A stretch of 24,032 nt of DNA from DAHVFK01 sp035310985. Lineage in GTDB: Bacteria; Pseudomonadota; Gammaproteobacteria; Burkholderiales; SG8-39. Of this stretch, positions 1-10,795 are shown piece by piece. The translations under genes were made by a program, and so were the position numbers. The DNA is taken from NCBI GenBank assembly GCA_035310985.1, contig DATGDH010000047.1, positions 1 to 24,032 of the forward strand. The letters are read 5' to 3'. Position 1 is the stretch's first letter, and each line of letters starts with the position of its first letter. Under the pieces are notes generated by a model. The model searched no databases and was not told the DNA's origin. It was given only the letters and a program-made list of their open reading frames with translations.

Positions 1-1
1 C

Positions 2-2163
<2,162 letters not shown>

Positions 2164-2167
<4 letters not shown>

Positions 2168-2886
2168 TGCTCCGGTCGTGGCGCCGCGAGGATGTACACG
2201 TCTGGCGTTCATCGACGCGACTGTCACCGAGCCTCACCTCGGACCTGGAGCCCATGCTGAGCCGGGAGGAACGAGACAAGGCCGCACGGTTCCGCCGCGA
2301 TACGGACCGCCAGCGATATGTCGCCGCGCACGCCATGTTGCGGTTCGTGCTCGGCAGCTATCTAGGCTCTGCGCCGGAATCCCTTGCATTTGGAACCGGT
2401 CAGCACGGCAAGCCGAGACTCGAGCACGAATCCGGCCTGTCCTTCAATCTGGCGCACTCAGGGGATGTCGCGCTGCTCGCGGTCTGCCGCGGTTCGGCCG
2501 TTGGCGTGGATGTCGAGGAAATCCGGGATGACATCGACGTACCGGCCATGGAGCGCTCGGTATTCTCCGAATCCGAGCTGCGGATGCTCGGTGACGAACC
2601 GCTCGAAATGCGGCGACGTCTCCTCCTCGAAACCTGGGTGCGAAAGGAGGCCGTACTGAAGGCCTGCGGCCTGGGCCTTACCTTCGAGCCGCGCAAGCTT
2701 ACTGTCTGGGGCGATACGGTCGGCGCCGAGGGCACGGCATGGGGTTTGCGCGAGATCCACATCGGCGCCGGCTATGCCGCTGCGGTCGCCGCACCCGGAG
2801 CGAGATGGTCACTGCGCCGCTTCGAGCACCGGTGGACATCGGTCATATCGTGTCGAGGCGCTCCAGGCTCGGATAAACCAGCTTGA
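2164..2886 (+). CDS. 4'-phosphopantetheinyl transferase, Sfp type
   Basis: It transfers phosphopantetheine from coenzyme A to a carrier-protein serine, most obviously Ser429 of the NRPS encoded just upstream. The 240-residue protein has both signatures of the family: GVDVEEI (Mg-binding D116 and E118) and WVRKEAVLKA (E162), plus the N-terminal FRRDTDRQRYVAAHAMLR stretch. Length fits Sfp-type enzymes (about 220-240). The start overlaps the NRPS stop as ATGA (2164-2167), implying translational coupling; a second ATG follows immediately. About the last 15 residues lie beyond the usual family end, and their DNA overlaps, in antisense, the 3' end of the convergent chain-length gene (2843-2886). 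Confidence 0.93.
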
Positions 2887-4879
2887 CCGACCCAAGCGCA
2901 GCCCGCACGCCGGGCGGCGCGAGGCCGCTGTACGCGGCGAGGGTTGCCGAAGGAAGCTGTCCCACGAGCTTGGCGAGGTCGGCGAACCGTATGCCCTGCC
3001 GCACCAGGAAAGCGATATAGGAATGACGCAACGCCTGCGGCGTGATCTCATGGACCCGCTCAAGTCCGGCGTCGTGAGCGGCATTGAGAAGTCCGGTACA
3101 GAGCGCATCTTCGGCCGCCGGTTCGCCCGCCGCATTCCCCAGCAGGGGAGCGTCCGACAATTCGCTCGCGGCCGACAGGCTTCGCGTCACGACCGCGCTC
3201 AGCGTAACTGACCTTGCGTGCGCGCCATCCACATGCACTACACCGTGTTCCCGGTCCACGTCGCGCCAGCGCAGGGCCAATGCCTCTTCGGGCGTGAGAC
3301 CCGACACGATAAGCAGTATGGCGCGCCGTGCAAGCGGTTCGGCCGCTCGCAAAAGGGAAAAAATTTCCTCGGCACTCAGCTCGCGCGGCAAGGCGGCTGG
3401 CGCCGGGAGCGCCGGCTGGCCAGTCGCACTCAGCGCAGGAGGTACGCGAGCATTCAGCACGTGCGGCCGGACGGCTCCCTGAAGCAAAGTCGCGTCGATC
3501 ACGGGCTGCGCCAGCACGACAGACGGCTGAGGCTCGGTCCGATTGAAGAGCTCCACGATCGCCATCGCCACGAGTGCCAGCAATAGCGAACCTGCGAGGA
3601 CGAACGCGGCATCTCGCCAGTACCTTGGTCGCCACGGCTCCATCGGCAATACCGCCTGGTCCAGGATCTGGACGGACGGCACTCTCGCGCGCTCGGTGGC
3701 CTCGAGCTTCGCCCTGCGCTGTAGCGCGTCCTGATAGGCGCTTTGGAGTTGGGCGAGCTCGCTCTGCAATTCCTTGTACTGCTCAAACCGAGCTGCGAAC
3801 TGGCCGGCACTTCCGCGGCCCGCCGCAATCTGCGCTCGGAGGCGGTGCTCGGCCTCGCGTGCGCTGGCGAGCTCTTCCTCCGCCTCCGCGAGCGCAGCCT
3901 GCTGGCTCGCCTCGCGCTGTACGGCGATCTGGCGTTCCAGCTCCGTTAGACTCGCGCGCAGGGCACGCGCGTTCGGGTCCAGCGCGATATAGTCCGCCGT
4001 GTAGGTGCGCTCAAGATTACGCAGATCCTCGCGCGCCTTCGATGCGCGTTGCTCGAGGTTTGCGAGCGTCGGGTTGTCCTTGGCGCGCACGACACTTTTG
4101 CCCGCCGCCGCCGCCTCGCGCAATGCAGTCACTTTGCCCTGCGCGGCACTGACGCGGTCGCTGGCCGCCTGGAGCGATTTCCCGAGCCCCTGCAATTGCG
4201 CAAGTGCCTCGTTCTCTTCGCGCTCAGGCGAAACGATGTTGTACCGCAGCCGATACGCCTCCACTGTCTCGCGCTTGGCGGCCACCGCCGCTTCGAGCTT
4301 GCGAACTTCGTCATCGGCGCGGGCCTGGGCCTCGCCGGAATGCTCCTCGTAAGAGCGGGCGAGATCCTTCCGGTACTCGTCGCTGATCGCGACCAGCAAG
4401 CCTGCCGGAAGTTCGGGGCGCGGTCCGGTCGCCGCCATATCGACCACGTGCGTTCCCGGCACCGGCGTCACGGTGAGCGCGGATTGCAGCGCCGCGGCCG
4501 GATCCGGCCCCAGCGCCGATAGGTCTTGTCCTGCGTCGCCGAGCCGCTTCGCGACCTGCTCGAGGAGCGGGCGACTGGAAAGCTTCTGGACCTCCGTCAG
4601 AAACGGTCGCTCGGGATCCGGCGGGGACGTAACGGCCGGTGCACCAGGCGCGACGCTTGGCGCCGCGTACGACGCGGGCGTTATCTGCAGCCTGGAGGTC
4701 GCACGGTACTCCGCCGGTCGCAGGAAGTCGTACGCAAGCCCGCTTCCGCAAGCGGTACAAAAGACACTCAGAAAAACGAGCACGCGGCGGCGGTTACCAC
4801 GCTCGACCGCCGATAAGTCCAGGTCCTCATGCCGGAGCCACGTCGATCGGACCCGCGCGAATGAATCAAATCGCTTCAT
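2843..4879 (-). CDS. Wzz/GumC-type polysaccharide chain-length determinant fused to a degenerate tyrosine-recombinase-like domain
   Basis: The N-terminal part (about 1-445 of 678) is a polysaccharide co-polymerase that would set EPS chain length in the inner membrane. It has TM1 at about 33-49, a periplasmic region with long coiled coils (about 181-395), a proline-rich segment (VPSVQILDQAVLPMEP) and TM2 at about 424-444. After a Pro/Ala-rich linker (445-500), residues 500-663 read as a tyrosine recombinase catalytic domain: a box-I-like SGLTPEEALALRWRDVD, ITPQALRHSY, LVGQ, then AAYSGLAP. Against XerD-type enzymes the box I arginine is T529, the HxxR histidine is Q615 and the box II His is Q641; R618 and Y650 remain, and I see no clear beta-hairpin lysine. 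Recombination activity is therefore unlikely; the domain would be cytoplasmic, where related proteins often carry a tyrosine kinase. Start ATG at 4879 has GGAG 7 nt upstream; the gene overlaps the O-ligase-like gene by 14 bp. Confidence 0.85.
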   Translation of the reverse strand: MKRFDSFARVRSTWLRHEDLDLSAVERGNRRRVLVFLSVFCTACGSGLAYDFLRPAEYRATSRLQITPASYAAPSVAPGAPAVTSPPDPERPFLTEVQKLSSRPLLEQVAKRLGDAGQDLSALGPDPAAALQSALTVTPVPGTHVVDMAATGPRPELPAGLLVAISDEYRKDLARSYEEHSGEAQARADDEVRKLEAAVAAKRETVEAYRLRYNIVSPEREENEALAQLQGLGKSLQAASDRVSAAQGKVTALREAAAAGKSVVRAKDNPTLANLEQRASKAREDLRNLERTYTADYIALDPNARALRASLTELERQIAVQREASQQAALAEAEEELASAREAEHRLRAQIAAGRGSAGQFAARFEQYKELQSELAQLQSAYQDALQRRAKLEATERARVPSVQILDQAVLPMEPWRPRYWRDAAFVLAGSLLLALVAMAIVELFNRTEPQPSVVLAQPVIDATLLQGAVRPHVLNARVPPALSATGQPALPAPAALPRELSAEEIFSLLRAAEPLARRAILLIVSGLTPEEALALRWRDVDREHGVVHVDGAHARSVTLSAVVTRSLSAASELSDAPLLGNAAGEPAAEDALCTGLLNAAHDAGLERVHEITPQALRHSYIAFLVRQGIRFADLAKLVGQLPSATLAAYSGLAPPGVRAALGSVKLVYPSLERLDTI

Positions 4880-6188
4880 GCTGGGGCTCCGCGCCGCTCC
4901 GCGGAAACTTTGACGGCTGGTCTACTCTATCCTGCGCAGGATCTACCTGTGGAACGGCCTTGCTAGACAGCAATATCGTTTTGCACAGTACTACCACCGC
5001 AATCAATGTGTAGTAGAGGTCGAAATTCGCGAGACCGAGAAACGCGCCGGCGCCCGCGTAGCCGACCAGGCTCACCTGGACCATTGCGGCGAGATCACCC
5101 GCCCAGCGATTCTCCGGGTCATCACGAGCACGCTTGATGATCCACGACGCCGTGCGCCAGGTCATCAGCCCGAGGAGAAGAAATAGGGCAAGACCGAAGA
5201 ACCCGTGCTCTCCCAACACTTCGAAGTAGATACTGTGCGAATCGTGGACATTGTTCGGATCGGGCGCGTAGACCGCGAACATGCCACGCTGGAAAGCGTT
5301 AAACCCCCCACCCAAGGGTCTGTCCTTGGCGAGATTGAATGCCATCTTCCAGGCATTGATGCGCCCTTCGGCCGACGCGTCCTGCTGATAGGTCTCGATA
5401 GTTGACATCCTGTCAAACCACGCCTGGGGCATGACCATGAGGATGAGACCGGCAGCGACCGCCGTCAGCAGCACGGTAAAGAACCTGCTGCGACTCTTAA
5501 TCCAGAAGAACGCGCCCATTGCGACCATGCCGAGCATCGCGCCGCGGGACTGGCTGCCGATCGCCGCGAGCGCGCACAGCATGATCACCGCCGTCATGGC
5601 ATGTCTGAGCCAGAATCTGGTGGTGGTTAACTGGAGGTAGCGCAACAAGGGGATGGTCATTATCAGCGCCAGTCCCATTTCATTGTCACCGCCGATAAAG
5701 GTGTTGTCCGGACCTCTGACGTGATAGACGCCGCCGTGCGAGATCGTAAAAATGCCTCCCTTGACGCCGTAGAATGCCAGCGACAGGGTCATCACCCATA
5801 CGAGGAGATTGAGTCGCTCCTTGCTCTGCATGACCATCATGGTGACGAAGACCATGAGCTGGATCTTTAAGACCTTGTCGAGCTGCGGCCAAGCCAGTAT
5901 GGGATAAACAGAGAAGATGGTCGTGATCACCATCCATAAGACAAAGACAAAAAGTATGACGGTCTCGCGAGTCCACGGGATCTTCTTGGGCTCACGTGAA
6001 ATCAAGAGACCTATCAACGTCACGATGGCGATGATCATCGCGAATGGAAAGTCGAACGCGAATCCCCAGCATAGGCGGTGCGGATTCATAAAGCTTACCC
6101 ACGTCCAGAGGAGCACGCCGACATACGGCCGCGCCAATGCGAACGGCAGAATGCCGAAGATCACCACAGTAACGAAGATATCTCTCAT
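4866..6188 (-). CDS. Exosortase A-associated O-antigen-ligase-like membrane protein
   Basis: This 440-residue polytopic inner-membrane protein resembles the Wzy/WaaL-type family described as probable O-glycosylation ligase, exosortase A-associated (TIGR03097). The N-terminus, MRDIF followed by a hydrophobic run and then FMNPHRLCWGFAFDFPFA, is typical of that family. Further landmarks are GGDNEMG (166-172), SQSRGAM (212-218), a periplasmic-loop-like region with a GRINAW stretch, and HDSHSIYFEVLGEHG (315-329), matching the H-containing loop of O-ligases. It would transfer or polymerise the lipid-linked glycan on the periplasmic face. AAGGA lies 9 nt before the ATG. The gene looks clearly lower in GC than the genes upstream. 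It starts 12 bp after the formyltransferase stop and overlaps the chain-length gene by 14 bp. Confidence 0.9.
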   Translation of the reverse strand: MRDIFVTVVIFGILPFALARPYVGVLLWTWVSFMNPHRLCWGFAFDFPFAMIIAIVTLIGLLISREPKKIPWTRETVILFVFVLWMVITTIFSVYPILAWPQLDKVLKIQLMVFVTMMVMQSKERLNLLVWVMTLSLAFYGVKGGIFTISHGGVYHVRGPDNTFIGGDNEMGLALIMTIPLLRYLQLTTTRFWLRHAMTAVIMLCALAAIGSQSRGAMLGMVAMGAFFWIKSRSRFFTVLLTAVAAGLILMVMPQAWFDRMSTIETYQQDASAEGRINAWKMAFNLAKDRPLGGGFNAFQRGMFAVYAPDPNNVHDSHSIYFEVLGEHGFFGLALFLLLGLMTWRTASWIIKRARDDPENRWAGDLAAMVQVSLVGYAGAGAFLGLANFDLYYTLIAVVVLCKTILLSSKAVPQVDPAQDRVDQPSKFPRSGAEPQHEAI

Positions 6189-6200
6189 CGTGCTTTGTCC

Positions 6201-7040
6201 TTAGGCAGCATGGCTTCGCGTTTCCGTCGACTGACTAACAACGAACCATCGAAGCCGGCCTGGAAGCTGCGATTCGCGCAGCAAGCCATTCTTCATGCGC
6301 ATCGCCAGCAGCCGCTCCTCGCGCCAGCCGCGCTGCTTGACCTGATAGAGGCGTCCCTTTTCCAACTGCGGCCGCCCGAGGCGCTCCCCGCGCTCCAGGC
6401 GTTCGATCAGCTCCGCGTAGGCATCGGCGCTGTCACGCACCGCCCGCCAGAACAAAGTCAGCTCATCGTCCCCTTCCGCAACCTCGGGGCTGACGTGCGC
6501 GATCAGATCGCCGGTGTCGATTCCCGCATCGATCCTGTGCAGCGTGCAACCGATCTGGTCGATCTCACCGTTGTAGAGCGCCCAGAAGGTGCAATCGGCA
6601 CCGCGGTAGCGCGGTGACAGGCCGCCATGCAGATTGAAGATTCCCAGCCGCCCCTTTGTGAGAAGCGGGCCACGAATGAGGGAGGTTCCGAAGACGGCGA
6701 TGACGTCCGGCTTCAGGCGGTCCGCAAGCGCGACGACATCGGGATGGTTGATGTGCGGGATCTCGACCAGCAGGTCGCTACGCTCGAGCCTCGCCGGGTT
6801 CGCGCCAAAGAAGAACCGTGCCTCGCGGCCGCCCGCGTAACGGCGCCGGTCGCGCAGCCACCGCCATGCCTTGCGCCAAAGATTCGCGGGCCTGAGCTGC
6901 CGAACGATCCGGCCCACGGTCAGCTGACTTCCGGTTTCCTGGACGATTGCGACCGGCCGCGCGCTTGCACACAGCCTGTTGGCAACGTAGAGATGGCGGG
7001 GCGAGCGGCCGCACAGGATCATGACCGAGAGGCTAGACAT
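6201..7040 (-). CDS. Formyltransferase family protein (methionyl-tRNA formyltransferase fold)
   Basis: The protein (279 residues from the chosen start) has the N10-formyl-tetrahydrofolate formyltransferase core. FNLHGGLSPRYRG gives N136 and H138, and the later IDAGIDTGDLI gives catalytic D178: the Asn/His/Asp triad of this superfamily. It is preceded by a Rossmann-like start (MILCGRSPRHLYVANRL) and a PDVIAVFGTSL strand. In an EPS locus the likely substrate is an amino sugar or aminoacyl group rather than Met-tRNA; that is inference from context. An upstream in-frame ATG at 7067 exists, but the ATG at 7040 has GGGAGG 9 nt upstream and overlaps the preceding gene's stop by only 8 bp, so I chose 7040. 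Confidence 0.85.
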   Translation of the reverse strand: MSSLSVMILCGRSPRHLYVANRLCASARPVAIVQETGSQLTVGRIVRQLRPANLWRKAWRWLRDRRRYAGGREARFFFGANPARLERSDLLVEIPHINHPDVVALADRLKPDVIAVFGTSLIRGPLLTKGRLGIFNLHGGLSPRYRGADCTFWALYNGEIDQIGCTLHRIDAGIDTGDLIAHVSPEVAEGDDELTLFWRAVRDSADAYAELIERLERGERLGRPQLEKGRLYQVKQRGWREERLLAMRMKNGLLRESQLPGRLRWFVVSQSTETRSHAA

Positions 7041-8262
7041 GCGCCGCGGCCTCCCGTGGCTGCTCACCGATCGCGGGCACAGGCGGCACCGCGACGTCGC
7101 CCAGATCCATCATCAATGCGTCGGCGAAGAATTTTGCCGCCCAGTTGGGAAACTCGAACCTCGAATAGCGGCCCCAGATCGGGGCGGATCCCGCAAGGGC
7201 GCCGCGAACGTGCGGGTCGGGATCGGCGAGCCGCTGGCGGGCCTTGAGGTAAACAATCGCACGTCGCGCTTGAGCGCGCAGCTCGCTGCTGCCCGTGACC
7301 TGCGCGACGCGCGTCCAGTTGAGGCTCATTTGGGCGACCCCGGTGAGGCAGCAATAGGTCGCGCTCGGCTGCCAGCCATCCGCGTAGGTACCGGCCAGCC
7401 AGCCGTCGGCGCGCTGCACCCCGGCCATCCCGCGCGCCGCTTTCGCCGCCGCATCGATATAGCGCTCATCGCGCAGCAGCACGCCGCTTTCCAGGAGCCC
7501 GCGAATGGCGTATGCGATCGTGTGGGTAAACGGATCCCGGTCGGCCGTGAAGGCGTTGTTCGCGAACCAGCCCGAGTCGCGCTGCTGGCTAAGCGCCCAA
7601 TCGAGATTGCGAATGGCCGCCGCCTTAAGCTGCCTGTCGCCCGCCGCCAGCCCTGTGGCCAGCAGGGCCCACGTGGCGCGCGTGTTGTAGGTATGCGGCA
7701 CGCCGTGGTGCTCGAACCTGCGCCAGCACCCGTCGGCGTCCTGCTGGCGTGCGAGCCAGCGGCCGGCCTCGACGGCGGACTCCAGGCACTCGACGCGCCC
7801 AAGCTGGCGGTAGCCCGCCAGCATGCCGTGCATGATCTGACCGGTGTTGAAGATCACGGGCCGGCTGCCGGGCTCGCCGAAATGCCCCGGGAAGGCGCCG
7901 TCGGGATGCTGGATCGACAATTCCCAATCGATGATGCGGTGCGCGCGCTGGACGAGCTCGGGCCGCTCGAGAAACTTTGCTGCGGCAACGAGCGTTTCCA
8001 CGATGTAGCCGCTCGTCTCGGGGTAGCTCGGCAGCCAGCCGTCCTCGAAGCTCCATCCGGCCGAAACGCCGCCCGCATCCGCTTCCCCGTCACGCACGTC
8101 CTGTGCCAGGCATAGCCAGTCGATTGCGGCGCGGACGTGCGCGAGATGGTCGCTGCCCGCCTGCGCGCGCGCGGAGAACAGGTCGCGCGCGATGAGCCGC
8201 AGGTGCCGAGGGTGCCAGGGCTTGTAACGAAGCGGCGGCGCGAGGAATCGGACCGGATTCAT
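7033..8262 (-). CDS. Uncharacterised alpha/alpha-toroid (terpenoid-cyclase-fold-like) protein of the EPS locus
   Basis: This 409-residue protein has no signal peptide or membrane segment that I can see. It carries spaced QxxDG-type repeats, QHPDGAF (118-124), QDADGCW (174-180), QRDSGWF (227-233) and QRADGWL (283-289), plus a GWSFEDGW motif near 69-76. Each repeat follows an amphipathic helix. Such spacing is typical of alpha-barrel folds shared by terpenoid cyclases, prenyltransferases and some polysaccharide-active enzymes. Related proteins occur in other EPS loci without, to my knowledge, a proven reaction; a polysaccharide- or lipid-carrier-modifying role is inference. The start ATG overlaps the CapK-like stop by 4 bp (ATGA), so the two are probably translated together. 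Confidence 0.75.
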   Translation of the reverse strand: MNPVRFLAPPLRYKPWHPRHLRLIARDLFSARAQAGSDHLAHVRAAIDWLCLAQDVRDGEADAGGVSAGWSFEDGWLPSYPETSGYIVETLVAAAKFLERPELVQRAHRIIDWELSIQHPDGAFPGHFGEPGSRPVIFNTGQIMHGMLAGYRQLGRVECLESAVEAGRWLARQQDADGCWRRFEHHGVPHTYNTRATWALLATGLAAGDRQLKAAAIRNLDWALSQQRDSGWFANNAFTADRDPFTHTIAYAIRGLLESGVLLRDERYIDAAAKAARGMAGVQRADGWLAGTYADGWQPSATYCCLTGVAQMSLNWTRVAQVTGSSELRAQARRAIVYLKARQRLADPDPHVRGALAGSAPIWGRYSRFEFPNWAAKFFADALMMDLGDVAVPPVPAIGEQPREAAAHV

Positions 8263-9692
8263 TGAACGGGCATCGCGAGAGCGTCCATGTCGACTCCTTC
8301 CGGCGCCACGCGGCTCACCACGTAGCGATACTTGCCGGAGGCCTCGGGTGGAATGGCTTCGACCACGCGGATGGCAATGCGCACCTCGCTTCCCAGGCGC
8401 CTGCCCAGCCCCGCGGCGACCGCGGCGCGGGTCGCGTCCGACCAGCGTGGTCCGGGCACGACCAGAACCTCGACATCGCGCACGTCATTCTGAATGAACT
8501 TGAACTCCGCGATTCCCTCCACGGCCCGCAGCACGTAGATGACCGCCAGCGCATGCATGACGGTGCCGTCGGGCCTGACGACGAAATCGGTCGTGCGTCC
8601 GGTCACTTCGCTCAGGACATGCAGCCCGCGGCCGTCGCGGCTCGGCTCCAGACTCATGCGCACCATGTCACCCGTGCGGTAGCGGATGAAGGGCTGGGCC
8701 TCGGAGCACAGCCCCGTCATCACGGCTTCGCCCGTGACTCCTGGCATCACCGGACGGCCCTCCTGGTCGAGCACCTCCAGGATGATGCTCTCGCTCATCA
8801 GGAGTAGCTGGCGCTCGGGCGTTTCGTGCGCGGTGAAGCCGACGTCGCGGCTGCCGAATTCGTTCGCGGCGGGTACGCCGAATTTCTGCTCGATGAGCGT
8901 GCGCTGGTGCGGATAGAGTGGCTCGCCGGTGGTGCAGACCACGCGCAACCGCGGCACGCGTAGCCGCATGCCTCGGGCGCTCGCGCGCGCCGCGAGCAGT
9001 GCGACGCTGCTTGCGTAGCCGTACAGGCACTTGGGATTGAATGCCTGCAGCGCTTCGAGATAGTCATCCATGTTGCGCTCGGACATCTCGAACGCGTTTA
9101 GCACCAGCTGATTCAGCATCCGGTCGCGCAGGGTCTTGATGCGGTCGGTCTTCTGCAGCTCCACCGGCGCGCCCCAAAGATAGACCTCGGGATCGCCTGG
9201 CTCGACGCCCCACCAGCGGCGCGCGCGGATGCGCCCGGCCGCGTCGGACGCCTGACGCGAGCGTCCGTAGTAGAAGATCAGCGGCTCGCCGCTCGAGCCG
9301 CCGGTGTTGTACTGGAACGCACCGCCGGGCGCGCCCTGCCAGCGGATCTGCTCGACATTGTCGCGCGCGTCGCGCTTGGTCATGGTCGGCAAGCGCCGAA
9401 GGTCGCTTAGAGTGACTTTGCTGTTCAAGTCGTCGAGCCCAGCCACCCGGAACCGCTCCGCATGCCAGGGGCTGTGCTGCGCCGCGAGCCGCAGCAAGGC
9501 GCTGAGCTTCTCCGACTGCAGGCGCTCGAGCTCGTCGCGCGCAAGCCACTGCGTCCGCTCCAGGCTTTCGAGGTAAGCGAACGTCGGCCGCTTCATCAGC
9601 CGCTCATGCAACGGATAGAGCACACGGCCGGAGAACCATGGGCGAAGCATGTGGTCATTTGGGCCAGCGGAGCGCGCGGACTTGACAATCAT
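8259..9692 (-). CDS. CapK/PaaK-like adenylate-forming enzyme (phenylacetate-CoA ligase family)
   Basis: The 477-residue protein belongs to the ANL-type family that includes phenylacetate-CoA ligase and CapK of capsule loci. Evidence is the phosphate-binding loop TGGSSGEP (about 130-137), a middle EFGSRDVGFTAHE motif corresponding to the A5-type region, and FIRYRTGDMVRM followed by GRTTDFVVRPDG near the hinge. Members in EPS clusters are thought to activate an acyl group for polysaccharide modification; the substrate here is unknown. An ATG 26 codons upstream (9770) would overlap the preceding gene by 82 bp. The ATG at 9692 has GGGGAGG about 10 nt upstream and an ATGA overlap with the preceding stop, so I prefer it. 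The next gene again overlaps by 4 bp. Confidence 0.87.
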   Translation of the reverse strand: MIVKSARSAGPNDHMLRPWFSGRVLYPLHERLMKRPTFAYLESLERTQWLARDELERLQSEKLSALLRLAAQHSPWHAERFRVAGLDDLNSKVTLSDLRRLPTMTKRDARDNVEQIRWQGAPGGAFQYNTGGSSGEPLIFYYGRSRQASDAAGRIRARRWWGVEPGDPEVYLWGAPVELQKTDRIKTLRDRMLNQLVLNAFEMSERNMDDYLEALQAFNPKCLYGYASSVALLAARASARGMRLRVPRLRVVCTTGEPLYPHQRTLIEQKFGVPAANEFGSRDVGFTAHETPERQLLLMSESIILEVLDQEGRPVMPGVTGEAVMTGLCSEAQPFIRYRTGDMVRMSLEPSRDGRGLHVLSEVTGRTTDFVVRPDGTVMHALAVIYVLRAVEGIAEFKFIQNDVRDVEVLVVPGPRWSDATRAAVAAGLGRRLGSEVRIAIRVVEAIPPEASGKYRYVVSRVAPEGVDMDALAMPVQ

Positions 9693-10795
9693 GCTGCCCG
9701 CGCCTCCCCTCGAGGGTCCGAAAGCGCCAACGCATACACGTCGATCCACCTCTGCCTGACTCGCGGCCACGCATAGTTCTGAACCTCGCGCAGAGCCGCG
9801 TCGCGAAGGCGATGTGCGAAGTGGGATTCGCGTAGCACGCGTTTCACAGCATCCGCCATAGCCGTGTGGTCGCCCGCCGGCACCAGAAGCCCGCTCACAC
9901 CGTCCTCAAGAATGAACGGCACCCCACCCACATTGGTGCTCACTACGGGTGCGCCGCTTGCCATCGCTTCCAAGACAGAATTGGGCATGTTATCGACGCG
10001 GCTCGGATTGATCACGACCGACGCTGAGCGATAGAGCGCGGCCATTTCGTCACGGTCTAGCGAGCCGCGAAATGTCACGGCCTCGGCAATACCCAAGCCC
10101 CTTGCCAGCGAGCGCAAGTTGTCGCGTTCCGGTCCAGATCCAGCCAGTGACATCCTCGCATCGGGAACGTCCATGCGGACGAGCGAGAATGCGCGCAGTG
10201 CCGTAGGGACATCGTAGATATCCTCGAAGGCGCGTGCGACGACGACATGCGCAAAACTCGAACCCTGTCGGGCATTGGCCGGGCGGAACCGATCCAAGTC
10301 GACGATGTTGGGCACGATCTCGGAGGAAAGTCCCAACCCCGCGAAAACCCGCTGCAAGAAGCCCGATGGCACTGCCAGCGCATTTGCGTGACGAAGGGTA
10401 TTCAGGACGGATCCGGCAGACCGGGCGAGGAACGTTTCAGCCTCGCCGCCCCGGTAATTCACCACTGAGCACACTCCGCGCACTCTGGATATCCAGACGG
10501 CAGGCGCCGCATACAGGTGCCAGGACCATCCGGAATTCGCCATGATATGGAAGAGGTCAACTTGACCCGCCGCACGCCAGAGACGCACGACGTAGGGGAA
10601 GAATCGGAACATCGCACGCACGCCTCGCAGTCGACCTACCCACCGCGGCCGATAGGGTGCATTGACCTGCACGAACGTGATCTGCGCCCCTTCGCCGCGG
10701 AGCAATTCCCCAAGTTGCCGAGTCTGGTTTGCCATTCCTCCCTCAGGCGGTGGCAGCGGACCGATAAGGGCGATGCGTAGTCCGCGCAGATTCAT
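9689..10795 (-). CDS. Glycosyltransferase, GT4/GT1 family
   Basis: A retaining GT-B glycosyltransferase of 368 residues that would add a sugar from a nucleotide donor to the lipid-linked EPS unit on the cytoplasmic side. The N-terminal IALIGPLPPPEGGMANQTR is the usual glycine-rich acceptor-domain start. The C-terminal donor domain has SGPERDNLRSLARGLGI, VTFRGSLDRDEM and the EX7E-type region NPSRVDNMPNSVLEAMASG. The ATG at 10795 (seven codons inside the longest frame) forms an ATGA overlap with the stop of the glycosyltransferase remnant upstream, which supports it. GC looks somewhat lower than in the genes at 11-17 kb. Confidence 0.88.
   Translation of the reverse strand: MNLRGLRIALIGPLPPPEGGMANQTRQLGELLRGEGAQITFVQVNAPYRPRWVGRLRGVRAMFRFFPYVVRLWRAAGQVDLFHIMANSGWSWHLYAAPAVWISRVRGVCSVVNYRGGEAETFLARSAGSVLNTLRHANALAVPSGFLQRVFAGLGLSSEIVPNIVDLDRFRPANARQGSSFAHVVVARAFEDIYDVPTALRAFSLVRMDVPDARMSLAGSGPERDNLRSLARGLGIAEAVTFRGSLDRDEMAALYRSASVVINPSRVDNMPNSVLEAMASGAPVVSTNVGGVPFILEDGVSGLLVPAGDHTAMADAVKRVLRESHFAHRLRDAALREVQNYAWPRVRQRWIDVYALALSDPRGEARAA

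Noticed and set aside
2843..3400. An active integrase gene or integration site (mobile element) at the EPS locus end
   Set aside because: The recombinase-like domain lacks most catalytic residues, is fused in frame to a membrane protein, and no attachment repeats, IS ends or tRNA target are visible nearby.
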